DNA of 64,000 nt from Maylandia zebra (GCF_041146795.1 NC_135178.1:1217344-1281343); one strand, 5' to 3'. Counted from the stretch's first letter, positions 49,164 to 61,008 are shown. Notes: a model not told the origin generated them from the letters alone. Numbers and translations: made by a program.

Positions 49164-49734
49164 TGTTACGGATTCAAATATTGGGGATGGACACAAGAGG
49201 AAAAACCACAATAACAACACTGGTCCGGCCGGGTTGAGTCAAACGATGATTTTAATGATCACACGCGTGGGAGATGGACACCGTACGCAGACAGCCTCAG
49301 ATCTCAAAATGGTGGAGCATTGATCAAACTTTTATAGCCTCTAGTGGCCCCCACCTAATCATAAAAGCCTAAACATTCACATGCTTTCTCTCACACGGCG
49401 CCTAAGCTACGACCTTGGCTCCCTGTTTATCTGCTCCTGCTGAGATGGGGCAGAAAACTCCAGCATGTTCTGTTCTCTTCTAATCAGACAAATAAGGCGA
49501 TGACTTTCTGCGAACAGTATTTCTTATAACTCAGCAGTATAATGCATCATAAAACAATATCATTCATTCACAATAAATCAGCAGTCTAATATAATGCAAA
49601 TCAGTTTAACAAATGTAATAGTTATCACCTTCTTCTAATTCAGGAGAATAATGCAAACTAAAACTACATAATAATTCACAATCTTTAATTAGGGGTCTAA
49701 CGTGGCATAAAATAATATTATAATCTCACACAAT
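49164..49734 (+). mobile_element. Probable solo LTR
   Basis: Comparing the two duplicated halves of the surrounding element shows that a sequence is inserted between GTATTTTAACAA(C) and (A)CAATCTAAATATGC, which are adjacent in the other copy (50430-50460). The insert starts TGTTACGG and ends CTCACA, has CTTTTATAG at about 49330 and AATAAA at about 49572. A clean 5-bp duplication is not visible. Confidence 0.45.
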
Positions 49735-50707
49735 CTAAATATGCATATGTACAGACAGATACATTTAATAATCATGAAAATTATGTTTTATTGCATTACA
49801 GTGATTTAACGTTAATTTACATTTGAAATGTGAAATCAGTCTATTTACGTAACTTTAATGATATTCTAGAAGAACAGAACAAAACTGTAAAATGCACAGT
49901 ACAATACTTTTATATTAGGATGTTTTCCTACAGTGCTGCCATACCCGCGACCTTGTGGTTGTTAGTTCACATTCATTGGCCGATGCTTAGCGTCATGTTA
50001 TTATGTGTCCCAACATCCAATGGCATGTCACATTGTTTTCATGGCCACACCCTCACCCCAGGTGCAGAGGCCTCTTTCTGTTCAGGAATGTTGTGAATAC
50101 TTTGAGATTTATATTAATTGCAATTCCTACCTCTACATTTATTTTTTAAAATATATAATTAGCACAGCGTGGCCGTGCAATGTTTTATATGTTTTTTATG
50201 TTTTTATTCCTATTAATTATATTTTCACTTGTTACCTCTGAATTATTGAATCAGACCTGGATGACATGAAATTTTCAGCAAAATTATAATTCAAATACTC
50301 CTTTAATTATTGATTATTCTCATTAATTTTTGATCATTTTATATATTTTTCCATAGTATTACATTTGAATTTAACAGATCATTCTCTCACATAACAGACA
50401 AATATTTGTGAAATTATGATACATTTCTGACTGTATTTTTACAATCTAAATATGCACATGTACAAAACAATATATTTAAAAAAACAAGTAAATTGTGTTT
50501 TACTATATTTACATTGATGTTATGTTATTTTACCTTTGACATGTAAAATCACATTCTACTTATGTAAATTTAATGATATTCTAGAAAGACAGTACAAAAC
50601 TGTAAAATATACAGTAAGATACTTTGACATTACTATTTTTTGGAACAGTGCATGTTTTTCTTTTCTTTTCTTTTTTTTTCTTAAGAAGAAAAAGTAATTT
50701 TTTAGAC

Positions 50708-51251
50708 CAGGGGTGCTCACACTTTTTCCGCATGTGAGCTACTTATAAAATGACCAAGTCAAAATGATCTACCCACTACAAAAATCCAAAACATATACTT
50801 ATTTATAAATATATTGAGGATTCTTTATATCTACAATGTATATACATGCATAACCGCAATATCCAATATTTCACAACACAATTAACTATGTAAATTTTTT
50901 GTCATTACCTGAGTTTACTCTGATGACTTGCACTGAATTGAATCAGCCAGGGATGCATAGTCCGGACAGTAGCTGCTGACGGCCAGGTTTAAGAGAAAAA
51001 ACCGAGAGCTAAAAATTGGAGTTAACTCGCTGACTAGCTTGTCAGTTTTACTACACTTCGCGCCGCTGTTTGCGCATGCGCAGCGACCTAAGCGTCAGAA
51101 AAAATCTGATGTCATCTGACTGGCTTCCCTGTATCAATCAAGTGACGGGATGGATGATAGGCTGGCATCTATTTTTTTAATGCCATGCGATCTACCAATA
51201 CTACCTTTGCGATCGACTGGTCGATCGCGATCGACGTATTGAGCACCCCTG
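50708..51251. mobile_element. hAT MITE with perfect 8-bp duplication
   Basis: TTTTAGAC flanks it at 50700-50707 and 51252-51259; the ends CAGGGGTGCTCA and TGAGCACCCCTG are exact complements. A GATCGATCGCGATCGAC-rich segment lies close to the right end. No coding capacity. Confidence 0.93.
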
Positions 51252-51259
51252 TTTTAGAC

Positions 51260-51820
51260 TATTAGTTTAACTAGCTTCAAACATTGAACCTCTAGCTAAC
51301 TTATAGCTAACTGTTTGGCTAACTGTTTAGCTAGTGCTAAATAAGATGTCCCAGTAAATATAAGTCGTAAACAGACTGTTACTTGGCATCAGCGCTGCTA
51401 ATACCGCATAATTCAGGTTTTAGAGCAACATCTGCTTCCATTCTGACAACGTTTTCATGGAACTCTGATCTTTTCAGTAAAACAATGCCAACCATACTAA
51501 GCAAAACTGGCCTTGCTACAGAACTTTGTTTTTCCTTTCTTTTTTTTTTTTTTAAATAATGAGATCATATTTTTTGCACAGTTTGAAATGAAATGATAAA
51601 TATTAGAATGACATCATTTATTAAAGTTATTAATTTAAACTCTTCCATACTGCTATGCTACTGTCTGCAGGGTATAGCTGTAGCCATTTTCTTTCATGCT
51701 CACAAATGGACCCACAAACACACAGCTCATATTTCTAATCACTGGACGTAATCTAAACTCGTACCTCACGCAATTAGGTCAGCACCATTACCTCCAGTGT
51801 GAGCTTCACATTTCCTTTTT
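51260..51820. other. No gene recognised
   Basis: AT-rich sequence with several GCTAAC-type words near 51290-51340; nothing else supported. Confidence 0.4.
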
Positions 51821-51821
51821 C

Positions 51822-53241
51822 TTTTTTTTTTTGGCCTGTCCCGTTTGGCTCTTTTGCATCAGAATTGTTGTCTAAAGGCAAAGAAAGATGCCCAACGGAT
51901 TTACTTTACCAAATTGACCATCCCAGCCTTGCCGTAATGGTCCATTTGATTCACATTTTATTGTTTATTTTATTTTCACTTGTTGAATACGGGACAGACT
52001 TGACTGGAGGAAAGAAGGGGAGAAAGAAAGAGGGAAAGAGAAACAGCTGAGAAGAGGGACGGGGGAGAAGGGCAAAAGACAAAAACCAACAGAACGGGCA
52101 GAAAAAAAATGCATATATCAATCACCTGGATCACCTGCTGAGAAAGAAAAAAGAAAACAAGCAGAAGAGAACAAGAGTAATAGAATAAACAGCATCACAA
52201 TGATATATGGGAATATGACAGTAAATACTAAATGTTAAACATTATTGTGCAGCACATAAGATCAACAGAACACAGTGTGCTTTGAGGTAGGAGCCAAAAA
52301 GGGTGTAGTTTGTGGGTGTGATCACCCGTGTGTACACCTGTGAGCATGGACGCGCTTGTTTTTTGTTTTTTAAAAGGTTCCTTCATGTAATGATCTGCTA
52401 GAGGGTGTGGGGGGGCCACAGCCCCGTCCTCCAGGGCATGAAGCAGGTATGGAGGAGATCAAAACTCCAGACATCCAGAGGCCCCCAGAACACAAGAGAC
52501 CAAGGAAGACCAACAGAGGGGCAGCCGCGCCACTGTCCCAGAAAGAGCTGAGGAGAGTCCCAGATGAGGGCTCACTCAGCAGCCGCGGAGCAGAAGCCAG
52601 GGGGAGTTGCAGTGACGCGCCCGTGAGCTCCGCCGGCAGCCAGCTGTGCCTGAGTGACCGAGCCCCAGGCCGAGAGGCCGGGGGCACCCCGCCTCCGAAG
52701 TGGCCCGAGCGAGCCCCAGGCTCCAGGCCCCGATAAGCGGCCGCCAAGGAGTGAGCCGGTGTGTACCTGGACGCCCACCCCCGGACACAAAGGACCACCA
52801 ACGCACCGATGTCTGAGGGAGTCCGCCACTGGCAGGGGAAGTGGTGGTAGGGGGAGATAGGCCTCCAAACCTTGGAGGGCCTGAGATGTCCCCAGAGAGG
52901 TGGCGCCTGATACCCAACCTGACATATAGACACAGACATACAGGCACACACATATACAAACATCCATTCCCACCCTCATGCTCTCATATGCACTTACTCC
53001 ACACTCAACCAACGTGGAGACAGACATAAAGAGACGCTGTACACACGATCACACTCCCCAAGCGTACTCTACAAACCGGGTCTAGGTACCCTTGCCCCTG
53101 GAGGGGGGAACTGCACCCAGACCCAGGTGGTGTTACCCTTTTCCCTGCAGTGGGGGGAGGCAGACCGCCCCGACTCCGCAGCAGCAGGGAGGCCCCACAC
53201 TCCAGACCGCAGTCGGACGGCCAACTCCTCCTCCTAGCCCC
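51822..53241 (-). repeat. L1-like 3' module, left arm of an inverted pair
   Basis: The T-run at 51822-51833 is the poly(A) side. The stretch up to 53241 is the near-identical reverse complement of 57328-58750. It contains a pyrimidine-rich tract in the L1 sense (52005-52075), then a GC-rich segment with frames up to 197 codons in the sense direction (52963-52370). It is joined at its 5' side to an L1 endonuclease region, with the RT deleted. Confidence 0.8.
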
Positions 53242-55617
53242 CCCCACCCCCCGCTCCAGCAGGTCGCAGAGAACGGGGGTGAGAGTTCATGTGCATGTTA
53301 ATATATGCATTATCTATTTCTTCCTTTAGTCTTTTCAATTTAATTTCTTAATAATCTGAAAGAGCATCTTTCTTCATGAATATGTTTAATTCATTCATAA
53401 TACTGATTTCTTTAGAGTCATTTGTTTGTTTGTTTTATTTCTTTGCTGCGCCTTACTGCTGCTTCTCTTACCTTGATTTGAAAAATACCCATTTTAGTGT
53501 GTGATTCATATTGGTATCCCCAAATATTCTGCAGTTTTTTCCACTATATTACAAAATGTATCATCACTCAATAAATAATTATTTAGCTTCCAAAAACCAC
53601 GTAGATTACTTTGACTTTGTTTATTGCCAACTACGTGAATTGTGATCAGTTTATGGAGCAAAATCATGAGAAGATTCTGAAACAGAATGCAAACATGAAG
53701 AAGATATTAACCACAAGTCAGTTCTGGATTGTAGAGATCTATTTGCATTGCTCCAGGTAAAATCTTCTGTATCAGAGAATCTCCATACGTCTATATCTGC
53801 AAGTTGTTCACAGAAAAACGCAGTGCTTTTAAATTGTGAGTGTTGAGATGTTCTTATTGGTACTCTATCTATAAGATCGTCTGGAGCATCATTATAATCT
53901 CCTCTAAGAATCATGTGGGCTCCCTTGTATTTTGATTTTAAGAATCAAGTTTCTCAGATAATTGTATGCACATAGATTTGGCCTGATTTGTGTTTTTATG
54001 ACTGTATAAATTACAGATTATAAAGAAGGTGTTGTCCAATTTGAAAACCAGAATAATGCATCTGCATTCATCTGAAGACAATGACTCAATAATGTTACCT
54101 TTAAAGTTGTTAAGCAGAATGGCTACTGTTGGGTCTGTGCTTCCACAGGCCCCGCAGGTTTAGACACTTATTCCCCTTAATGACAAGGAAGCAAGACGAA
54201 CAGCGATTTTACTTGCGCAAGGGAGGATCTCAGAGCAGCCCTTCTGCCCTCCGTCTTAGACCACTTCGAAGAACTGGCCTCCGCTTGCCGCCTTTTATTG
54301 AAAACAGTTAGAGTACACACAAGCACCACCCATTGTAAACCCCCCTATGGTTATAAAAGATAAGATACCGTGTGTATGTGTGTGCACGTGTAAGCACGTG
54401 TGTGTTTGTGTGACCTCCTGCTCACCAAAAGGATCATAAAAGCAGGAAACTTACTAAGCAAGAAAACAGAACCCTCACATAGGATGTGCCTATAATAAAC
54501 ACTACAGCCTCCCCCACCAACAGGCTGGGGAGGGCAATAGAAACAAAGGAATGTCTTTGATCATGCTGTTTGAACTAAGACTTAAAAATTTAAGTAACAC
54601 AATGATAACATTTAACAATTTAAACCTAACAGCTACGCCTGCCGAATGTTGAGAGGCATAGCACAAATAACAGTGATCACCCCACCCTGCTTTCCAAAAT
54701 TTTACATCATTATCACACGAATGAGTTTCTTGTAGAAAATCAAATCAGAATTTTTCTGTCTACAGAAAATGAAAATGGACTTTCTTTTGGTACTGTCATG
54801 AATACCTTGAGCTTTAAGGGATAGCATTTTTAAGCCTGCCATAAGGGAAGAAGGGAACGAATAAAGTGAACTGGATGTCTATTAAATTAACTAGAAACTT
54901 ATAAGGTGCTAAGGTATAAACACCTAAAGAAGATACTCTCAAAAGGGAACACTAAGTTTTGAGTACCTACGTAAAATTCTTCAGACTTTTTTTCTTTGTT
55001 GTTTTTTCCAATGAAGTGACCCAAACGCTGAAGCAAATTAACATTTATACTCCTATAAAAGTTTGTGTTTAACTACTCACAACGTAAAACGCAAACAAGT
55101 CCAAACATTACCATAATAATGTTTGTCAAATATTCGTACGACTAACTTGGAGGTATGAAAAGTTTTATAGAAAATATAAAGAGGTTATTGTTGGTTGTAA
55201 ACATATTACCGAATGAACCTGAGGTATTTCAAATAAAAAAAGAATCATAATGTACATGTGTCACAAAATTATTAAACACTGAACAGTAACATTGTGAGCC
55301 TGAGGTAGTTGAAATACCTGTTAATGTTAGGGAACTTACAAAGGGAACTTAAGGTACATCTATATTTGAAAGTAAAGGCTTTAAAACCAAGTAAGTACAA
55401 ACATCACTAATGTTTGTAACTTTGCCGACATGTGGCCAACATTAATGTTTTAATGTTCTTCATTATTAAACATTCGCACATAAATAAGTGACATAATATT
55501 CAGTACTTACTTTAAAAAGTTCACTCTTTGGCTGCTCCGCTTCTGCCGTCTGCGGCAAAATTATCCACACCCACCGCCGCGCTATGAAGTCTGGGATATA
55601 TGGGACCACCATGAAGC
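53242..55617 (-). pseudogene. L1-like LINE copy 2: 5' region and endonuclease
   Basis: Read leftwards from 55617: a GC-containing 5' region without ORF1; from about 54840 an endonuclease start (MLSLKAQGIHD, FIFCRQKNSDLIF); a solo LTR insertion; then ILLNNFKGNIIESL, MILRGDYNDAPDDLIDRVPI (the GD-x-N endonuclease motif), DTEDFTWSNANRSLQSRTDL and WKLNNYLLSDDTFCNIVEK. The RT is gone and the sequence passes into the 3' module at 53241. Stops and shifts are present. Confidence 0.75.
54127..54631 (+). mobile_element. Solo LTR with perfect 5-bp duplication
   Basis: GCTAC flanks it at 54122-54126 and 54632-54636. The ends are TGTTGGG and CCTAACA. TATAAAAG at about 54353 and AATAAA at about 54495 are placed as expected for U3, R and U5 in the plus direction. 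It interrupts the endonuclease of L1 copy 2. No internal retroviral genes are present. Confidence 0.88.
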
Positions 55618-56920
55618 TTTTTTTTTTTTTTTTTTTGTTTTATTAGCAAAATCAACATACAAACAAAATGCACCATATATTACACATTCAGAGAATAGAC
55701 ATTGCTTACATATTAGCAACTTTCATACCTAGGAAAAAGAAGATATAAAGATGGGGTCATATAATTTAACAGATTATTAACTCACTAAATCAAAATCTTC
55801 CAAAAAGGAAACAAAAAAGCAGCCTTTTTCTTTTTAACTAAAGTCAAAGATTTAACCAACAGGTTTAGGTGGTTTCTCCAATAAGCTAGTGTTGGCTTGG
55901 TCTTAAAAAACCCCCACATTTATGTATAAATTGCTTGCACAAGATTAATAACACATTAACACCATAATTAGCTTTCTTTTCTTTCAAAAACACTCCAAAC
56001 AATATCATATTTAAGGTAAATGGGGTAATTTGAATCCCACTGGAATAAAGCCAGGTATGAAAATCCAACCAGAATATTTGTATAAAATTGCACAAAAAGA
56101 ATCGATGGTTCAAATCCTCTTCTGTTTCACAAAATACACAATTACCAGTTTCTATTCTGAATCTATCAAGAGTCTTCCCCAAAAAATTGGAAGAAATTAA
56201 CTGTAAGCCCATCTGGACCAGGGGATTTATTAAGCGCCATTTTCTTAACAGATGCATCTAACTCTTCAATTCTAAAGTCAGATTCACAAAATTCCTTAAA
56301 TGATTCATCAATTTTAGGGATCAGATTATCTATTTGATCAAAAAAGACATCACAATCTGCTCGGGAGAACTGTGAGGAGTATAAATTGGAATAGAATGTA
56401 TAAATTTCATTCTCCAAAATTTTAGGGTCGTCACATTCAATGCCATCAATTAACAGGGAAGATATAAAATTTCTTTTCTGTCTGCTCTTTTCTAAATTAA
56501 AAAAATATGAAGAATTTCTTTCCTCCTCCTCAATCCACTTGGCCTGTGAACGCACAAAAGGATATTTAGATCATCTTTACTACAGCAATAAGTAATTTCT
56601 TGGAATAATTTACATTCATATTCTCTTTGCTTTTGACTTATGTTTTTACTGAACTGAATACTAAATTCTCTAATTTTGAATTTAATGAATTCCCATTTAC
56701 TGATATATCCTACAATTAGATGATCAGCCATAATATCTTTTATAATTTTTTTGACTATGTTGCAGTAGTCTTCATTTTGTAAAAGTTTGGCATTGAACTT
56801 CCAATAAGTTCTTTTATTTGATTGTCTAATTTCCAATTCTAAGCATCGTTCAATAAAGCAATGATCAGAAAGAGGTGCATTTGACATCACAACGTTTACA
56901 GTGCGGTTAAGAATGTTGTC
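55618..56920 (-). pseudogene. L1-like LINE copy 1: ORF2 linker, RT start and C-terminus
   Basis: The T-run at 55618-55636 is its poly(A) tail. Leftwards from 56890 it reads MSNAPLSDHCFIERCLELEI, TYWKFNAKLLQNEDYCNIVK, then AKWIEEEERNSSYFFNLEKS, MALNKSPGPDGLTVNFFQFF (RT entry). At about 56170 it jumps straight to GKTLDRFRIETGNCVFCETE and DLNHRFFLCN at the C-terminus. The RT core with its catalytic box is deleted. Confidence 0.85.
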
Positions 56921-58765
56921 CTCTCCTCAGGAGCTCCCTCTGCAGGAGGGGGAGATACAGGAGAGGTGGAGGAAGATCTCAGCCTGGGTGTTTATTGTCT
57001 TATGTAGTCTGGAAGATGAGTGGATGGTGGGGTGGGTGCAGTTTTCTCTGTGGTGGGGTTGGGTGGACTGTCCCGGGCTCTGTGGGGCCGGGCGGCGCTG
57101 CTGCACTGGGCCCCGGTCTGGATGGGCCTGGGCCCCCTTTCCCTGGAGGGTCGCGGAGTATGGGCGTGCCTACTGGGGTCAGCGGGGGAGCTGGCCCCAG
57201 GGAGGGGTCACTTGCCCCTCCCTTCCTTCCCTCCCCATCTCCAGCTGCCTCCCTCTTCCCGCTCCACCACAACCACCCACACATGCAGGGCCTTGGAGTA
57301 GGGGTATGTCACCAGGGTGCAGAGGAGGCTAGGAGGAGGAGTTGGCCGTCCGACTGCGGTCTGGAGTGTGGGGCCTCCCTGCTGCTGCGGAGTCGGGGCG
57401 GTCTGCCTCCCCCCACCGCAGGGAAAAGGGAAACACCACCTGGGTCTGGGTGCAGTTCCCCCCTCCAGGGGCGGGGGCACCTAGACCCGGTTTGTAGAGT
57501 ACGCTTGGGGAGTGTGATCGTGTGTACAGCGTCTCTTTATGTCTGTCTCCACGTTGGTTGAGTGTGGAGTAAGTGCATATGAGAGCATGAGGGTGGGAAT
57601 GGATGTTTGTATCTGTGTGTGCCTGTATGTCTGTGTCTATATGTCAGGTTGGGTGTCAGGCGCCACCTCTCTGGGGACATCTCAGGCCCTCCAAGGTTTG
57701 GAGGCCTATCTCCCCCTACCACCACTTCCCCTGCCAGTGGCGGACCCCCTCAGACATCGGTGCGTTGGTGGTTCTTTGTGTCCGGGGATGGGCGTCCAGG
57801 TACACACCGGCTCACTCCTTGGCGGCCGCTTATCGGGGCCTGGAGCCTGGGGCTCGCTCGGGCTCGCTCGGGCCCCTTCGGAGGCGGGGTGCCCCCGGCC
57901 TCTCGGCCTGGGGCTCGGTCACTCAGGCACAGCTGGGGGCCGGTGGAGCTCACGGGCGCATCACTGCAACTCCCCCTGGCTTCTGCTCCGCGGCTGCTGA
58001 GTGAGCCCTCATCTGGGACTCTCCTCAGCTCTTTCTGGGACAGTGGCGCGGCTGCCCCTCTGTTGGTCTTCCTTGGTCTCTTGTGTTCTGGGGGCCTCTG
58101 GATGTCTGGAGTTTTGATCTCCTCCATACCTGCTTCATGCCCTGGAGGACGGGGCTGTGGCCCCCCCACACCCTCTAGCAGATCATTACATGAAGGAACC
58201 TTTTAAAAAACAAAAAACAAGCGCGTCCATGCTCACAGGTGTACACACGGGTGATCACACCCACAAACTACACCCTTTTTGGCTCCTACCTCAAAGCACA
58301 CTGTGTTCTGTTGATCTTATGTGCTGCACAATAATGTTTAACATTTAGTATTTACTGTCATATTCCCATATATCATTGTGATGTTGTTTATTCTATTACT
58401 CTTGTTCTCTTCTGCTTGCTTTCTTTTTTCTTTCTCAGCAGGTGATCCAGGTGATCGATATATGCATTTTTTCTCTGCCTGTTCTGTTGGTTTTTGTTTT
58501 TTGCCCTTCTCCCCCGTCCCTCTTCTCAGCTGTTTCTCTTTCCCTCTTTCTTTCTCCCCTTCTTTCCCCCAGTCAAGTCTGTCCCGTATTCAGTAAGTGA
58601 AAATAAAATAAACAATAAAAGGTGAATCAAATGGACCATTACGGCAAGGCTGGGATGGTCAGTTTGGTAAAGTAAATCCGTTGGGCATCTTTCTTTGCCT
58701 TTAGACAACAATTCTGATGCAAAAGAGCCAAACGGGACAGGCCAAAAAGAAAAAAAAAAAAAAAA
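56921..58765 (+). mobile_element. Retrotransposed L1 3' module inside L1 copy 1
   Basis: GAATGTTGTC flanks it at 56911-56920 and 58766-58775, and an A-run of about 20 (58744-58765) precedes the right repeat, so it was inserted by target-primed reverse transcription in the plus direction. Bases 57328-58750 match the complement of 51829-53241; 56921-57327 is additional GC-rich sequence. It has frames up to 199 codons (57607-58206). It interrupts the endonuclease region of the minus-strand L1 copy 1. Confidence 0.85.
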
Positions 58766-58775
58766 GAATGTTGTC

Positions 58776-59309
58776 ACTTCCTAGCCAATAGTCTATTCTA
58801 GACTTACAAGCTCCATTTGGTTTAACCTCCTAAGACCCAAACTCTTCCACGGCAGCATTTTTAATTTCTCTTTGATATTTGGGCACATTGGGGCCCGATG
58901 AATGTAACAACAAAGAATTACCAGATTTTTTTTTAACCTTATTTTTATTTTTAAGAAAAATAAGAGCCATATATGAGGATATTCATTTAAAATTTTGATA
59001 GAACAGTAGCAGTATAATGTACTCGTAAGTGGATATCAGGCCCATGTAGAGCAAAATTGAGTATTTTGGTCTAAATAACCCAAAATATGATGTCCACATA
59101 TGTGGACGACAGGTCCTAGGAGGTTAAACCAGGAAAAGTTCTTAAATCCTGGATTTCTTACTCTCCAAATATCTGTCAAATTGTTGTTTATCAAAAAATC
59201 TATAATTAGGTTATTTTTTTGTGGTCTACCTGTCCTTGAGGGCCATCTATCTGTCCATTCATCAGGAGTTGTATTCCAATCACCACCCATTAAAATGTAT
59301 TCCATAGAG
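58776..59309 (-). pseudogene. L1 copy 1, endonuclease C-terminal part
   Basis: The minus strand reads MEYILMGGDWNTTPDEWTDR (GGDWN catalytic motif), FLINNNLTDIWRVRNPGFKN, FSWF, then after a MITE NGACKSRIDYWLGSDNILN. Read across the insertions this is a continuous AP-type endonuclease. Confidence 0.85.
58826..59123. mobile_element. TTAA-flanked MITE in L1 copy 1
   Basis: TTAA at 58822-58825 and 59124-59127; ends CCTCCTAAGACCC and GGTCCTAGGAGG. It contains a perfect 16-bp palindrome GTCCACATATGTGGAC at 59092-59107 close to its right end. Confidence 0.85.
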
Positions 59310-60474
59310 CAGGGGTCAGCAACCTTTAACACCCAAAGAGCCATTTGGATGCGATTTCCACGCAAAAGAAAACACTGGGAGCCGCAAATACTTTTTGACA
59401 TCTAAAATGAAGATAACACTGTATATATTGTTTTTTTACCTTTATGCTTTGTGTGAACAACTAAGGTGTGTTGCTTAAATCCATGAAGTGCTACAGAGAA
59501 AATTGCATTTTATTTATGTAATGAACACATTTTGAACTCCTAAAGAAATATAACAAAAGGAAAGACACGCAGCTGAACTAAAAGGATCCAGCAAACAAAA
59601 ACTGTTGTGAGCCGCCACCCTTTTATTGCCTTTGGGCTTTTGGAGCCTTGACCTGACTTTTAAAAAATAATTGGAAAAAAGATATATATAAAAAAAACTA
59701 TAAAAAATGAAAAATAGATATTTGCAGAATTCTGCCTAAATATGTATTTTACCTGGTTAATATGTGTGGCGGGGCATGGTCTGCAGCGCTGCTGCAGACG
59801 CACCTGAGCGGCACCCGCGATCACGCCTCGCCGCCTTAACGTCTGTGCCATCTATGCTGTTGTGTTGGTGTGTGTTGGGCTGTGAGCTTTAACACTGTCT
59901 GTATGCCTACAGCAACCGTGTGTGAAAAGTGGTCAATAAAGAGATGCTGAAAAGCGTGTTCATGCAAACACCGTCGGGTCTGCTGTGATATGTTTACAAC
60001 GGGACTTCTGCTCCTGAACCTCTGCGCACAGCGTCTGCAAATCGGAGTTGTACGAAGTCACATTCATCTTTACGCAGGACTGTAAGCTGTCATCTGTGAG
60101 GCGTGAGCGCTGTTTGTTTTTAACACAGTTCACGGTGGAGAACAGCTGCTGACATAATGTGGATCCGAAGATCCATAATTGACCTACCTGGGGTTGAAAG
60201 TCTCGATAAATGCACGGCGTTTTGGCGGGTACACCGGCTTCTGCCAGTGTGATGCTTATTTTGAGCGATCAAAAACTAATAGAATATAATTTTATATTTA
60301 TATTTCAATATCACAGTAATCTTCCAATTTAGAACTACAAGTTAAAAAAGAACTAACATAAATAAAATACACTTCAGCTAATTACTTAAAAAAATAATTT
60401 ATTTTCCCAAACCACGCGGAGCCGCACTAAAAGGTCTAAGGAGCGGCTCCGGAGCCGCAGGTTGCCGACCCCTG
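59310..60474 (+). mobile_element. hAT transposon, complete (reference for copy B)
   Basis: Ends CAGGGGTCAGCAACCT and AGGTTGCCGACCCCTG are 15-of-16 complements. The flanks CCATAGAG and CCGTAGGG match at six of eight bases. It splits the endonuclease of L1 copy 1 between LKGRYP and MEYILMGG. It is non-coding and shares its whole body with 5212-6158 plus 7732-7816. Confidence 0.9.
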
Positions 60475-60895
60475 CCGTAGGGTATCGACCTTTAAGTTCA
60501 AAAATATTCAAAGTTATATCTTCTAACATAATTTTATTATGGCTTTCATTATTATATCCATAAATGTTGACTAAAATGAAAAACAAACTTTCAACTCTCA
60601 TTACAGCAATCAACCAATGACCATTCAAGTCAGTCCGTTGTATTACAAGATCCCCGGGAAAGTTATTGAATAAAATCGCTACACCCCCCGACCTCGTTGA
60701 GCCATGGCTGAACAGGATTTTGCTGCCCCATTGGTTTGACCAAAAAGATACATCACTATCAGATAAATGAGTCTCTTGTAGAAAAATACAGTTTGATTTT
60801 TTACCTCTGTAGTACAAAAATAAGGCTTTTCTTTTAACAGATTCTCTTAAACCCCTAACATTTAAAGAACCAAAACAAATGTTAACATTCAACAT
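60475..60895 (-). pseudogene. L1 copy 1, endonuclease N-terminal part
   Basis: ATG at 60895, MLNVNICFGSLNVRGLRESV, then FLQETHLSDSDVSFWSNQWG (QETH catalytic motif), SHGSTRSGGVAILFNNFPGD, FFILVNIYGYNNESHNKIML. It is intact until the hAT insertion. It is the start of ORF2. Confidence 0.88.
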
Positions 60896-61008
60896 GAACT
60901 ATAGACAGAATATCACTCACCACGTGAGAAAAAGAAGAAAAAAAAAGTACTAAATGCTGAGCTCCTCAGACCGCGAACAAGTTTCCACTATTTCAGTTTT
61001 TGTCATTT

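Larger units (their letters stand above)
48290..50650. mobile_element. Second CACTA-like element with duplicated ends
   Basis: Starts CACTGTTACAAAAAACATC and ends TTTTTTGGAACAGTG, with CA on both sides (48288-48289, 50651-50652). The first about 230 bases are repeated in tandem (copies start near 48311 and 48530, sharing GGTAATATTCC, TACCGTAAAATAACAGAAAA and TTGTTGCGCTAATTTTACAT). The right end is also present twice (about 49740-49940 and 50450-50650). It carries a SINE and an LTR-like insert. No coding region is seen. Confidence 0.7.

Noticed and set aside
52407-52860. Plus-strand proline-rich frames in the L1 3' module
   Set aside because: They lie antisense to the element, in GC-rich DNA with few stops, and differ in extent between the two copies.
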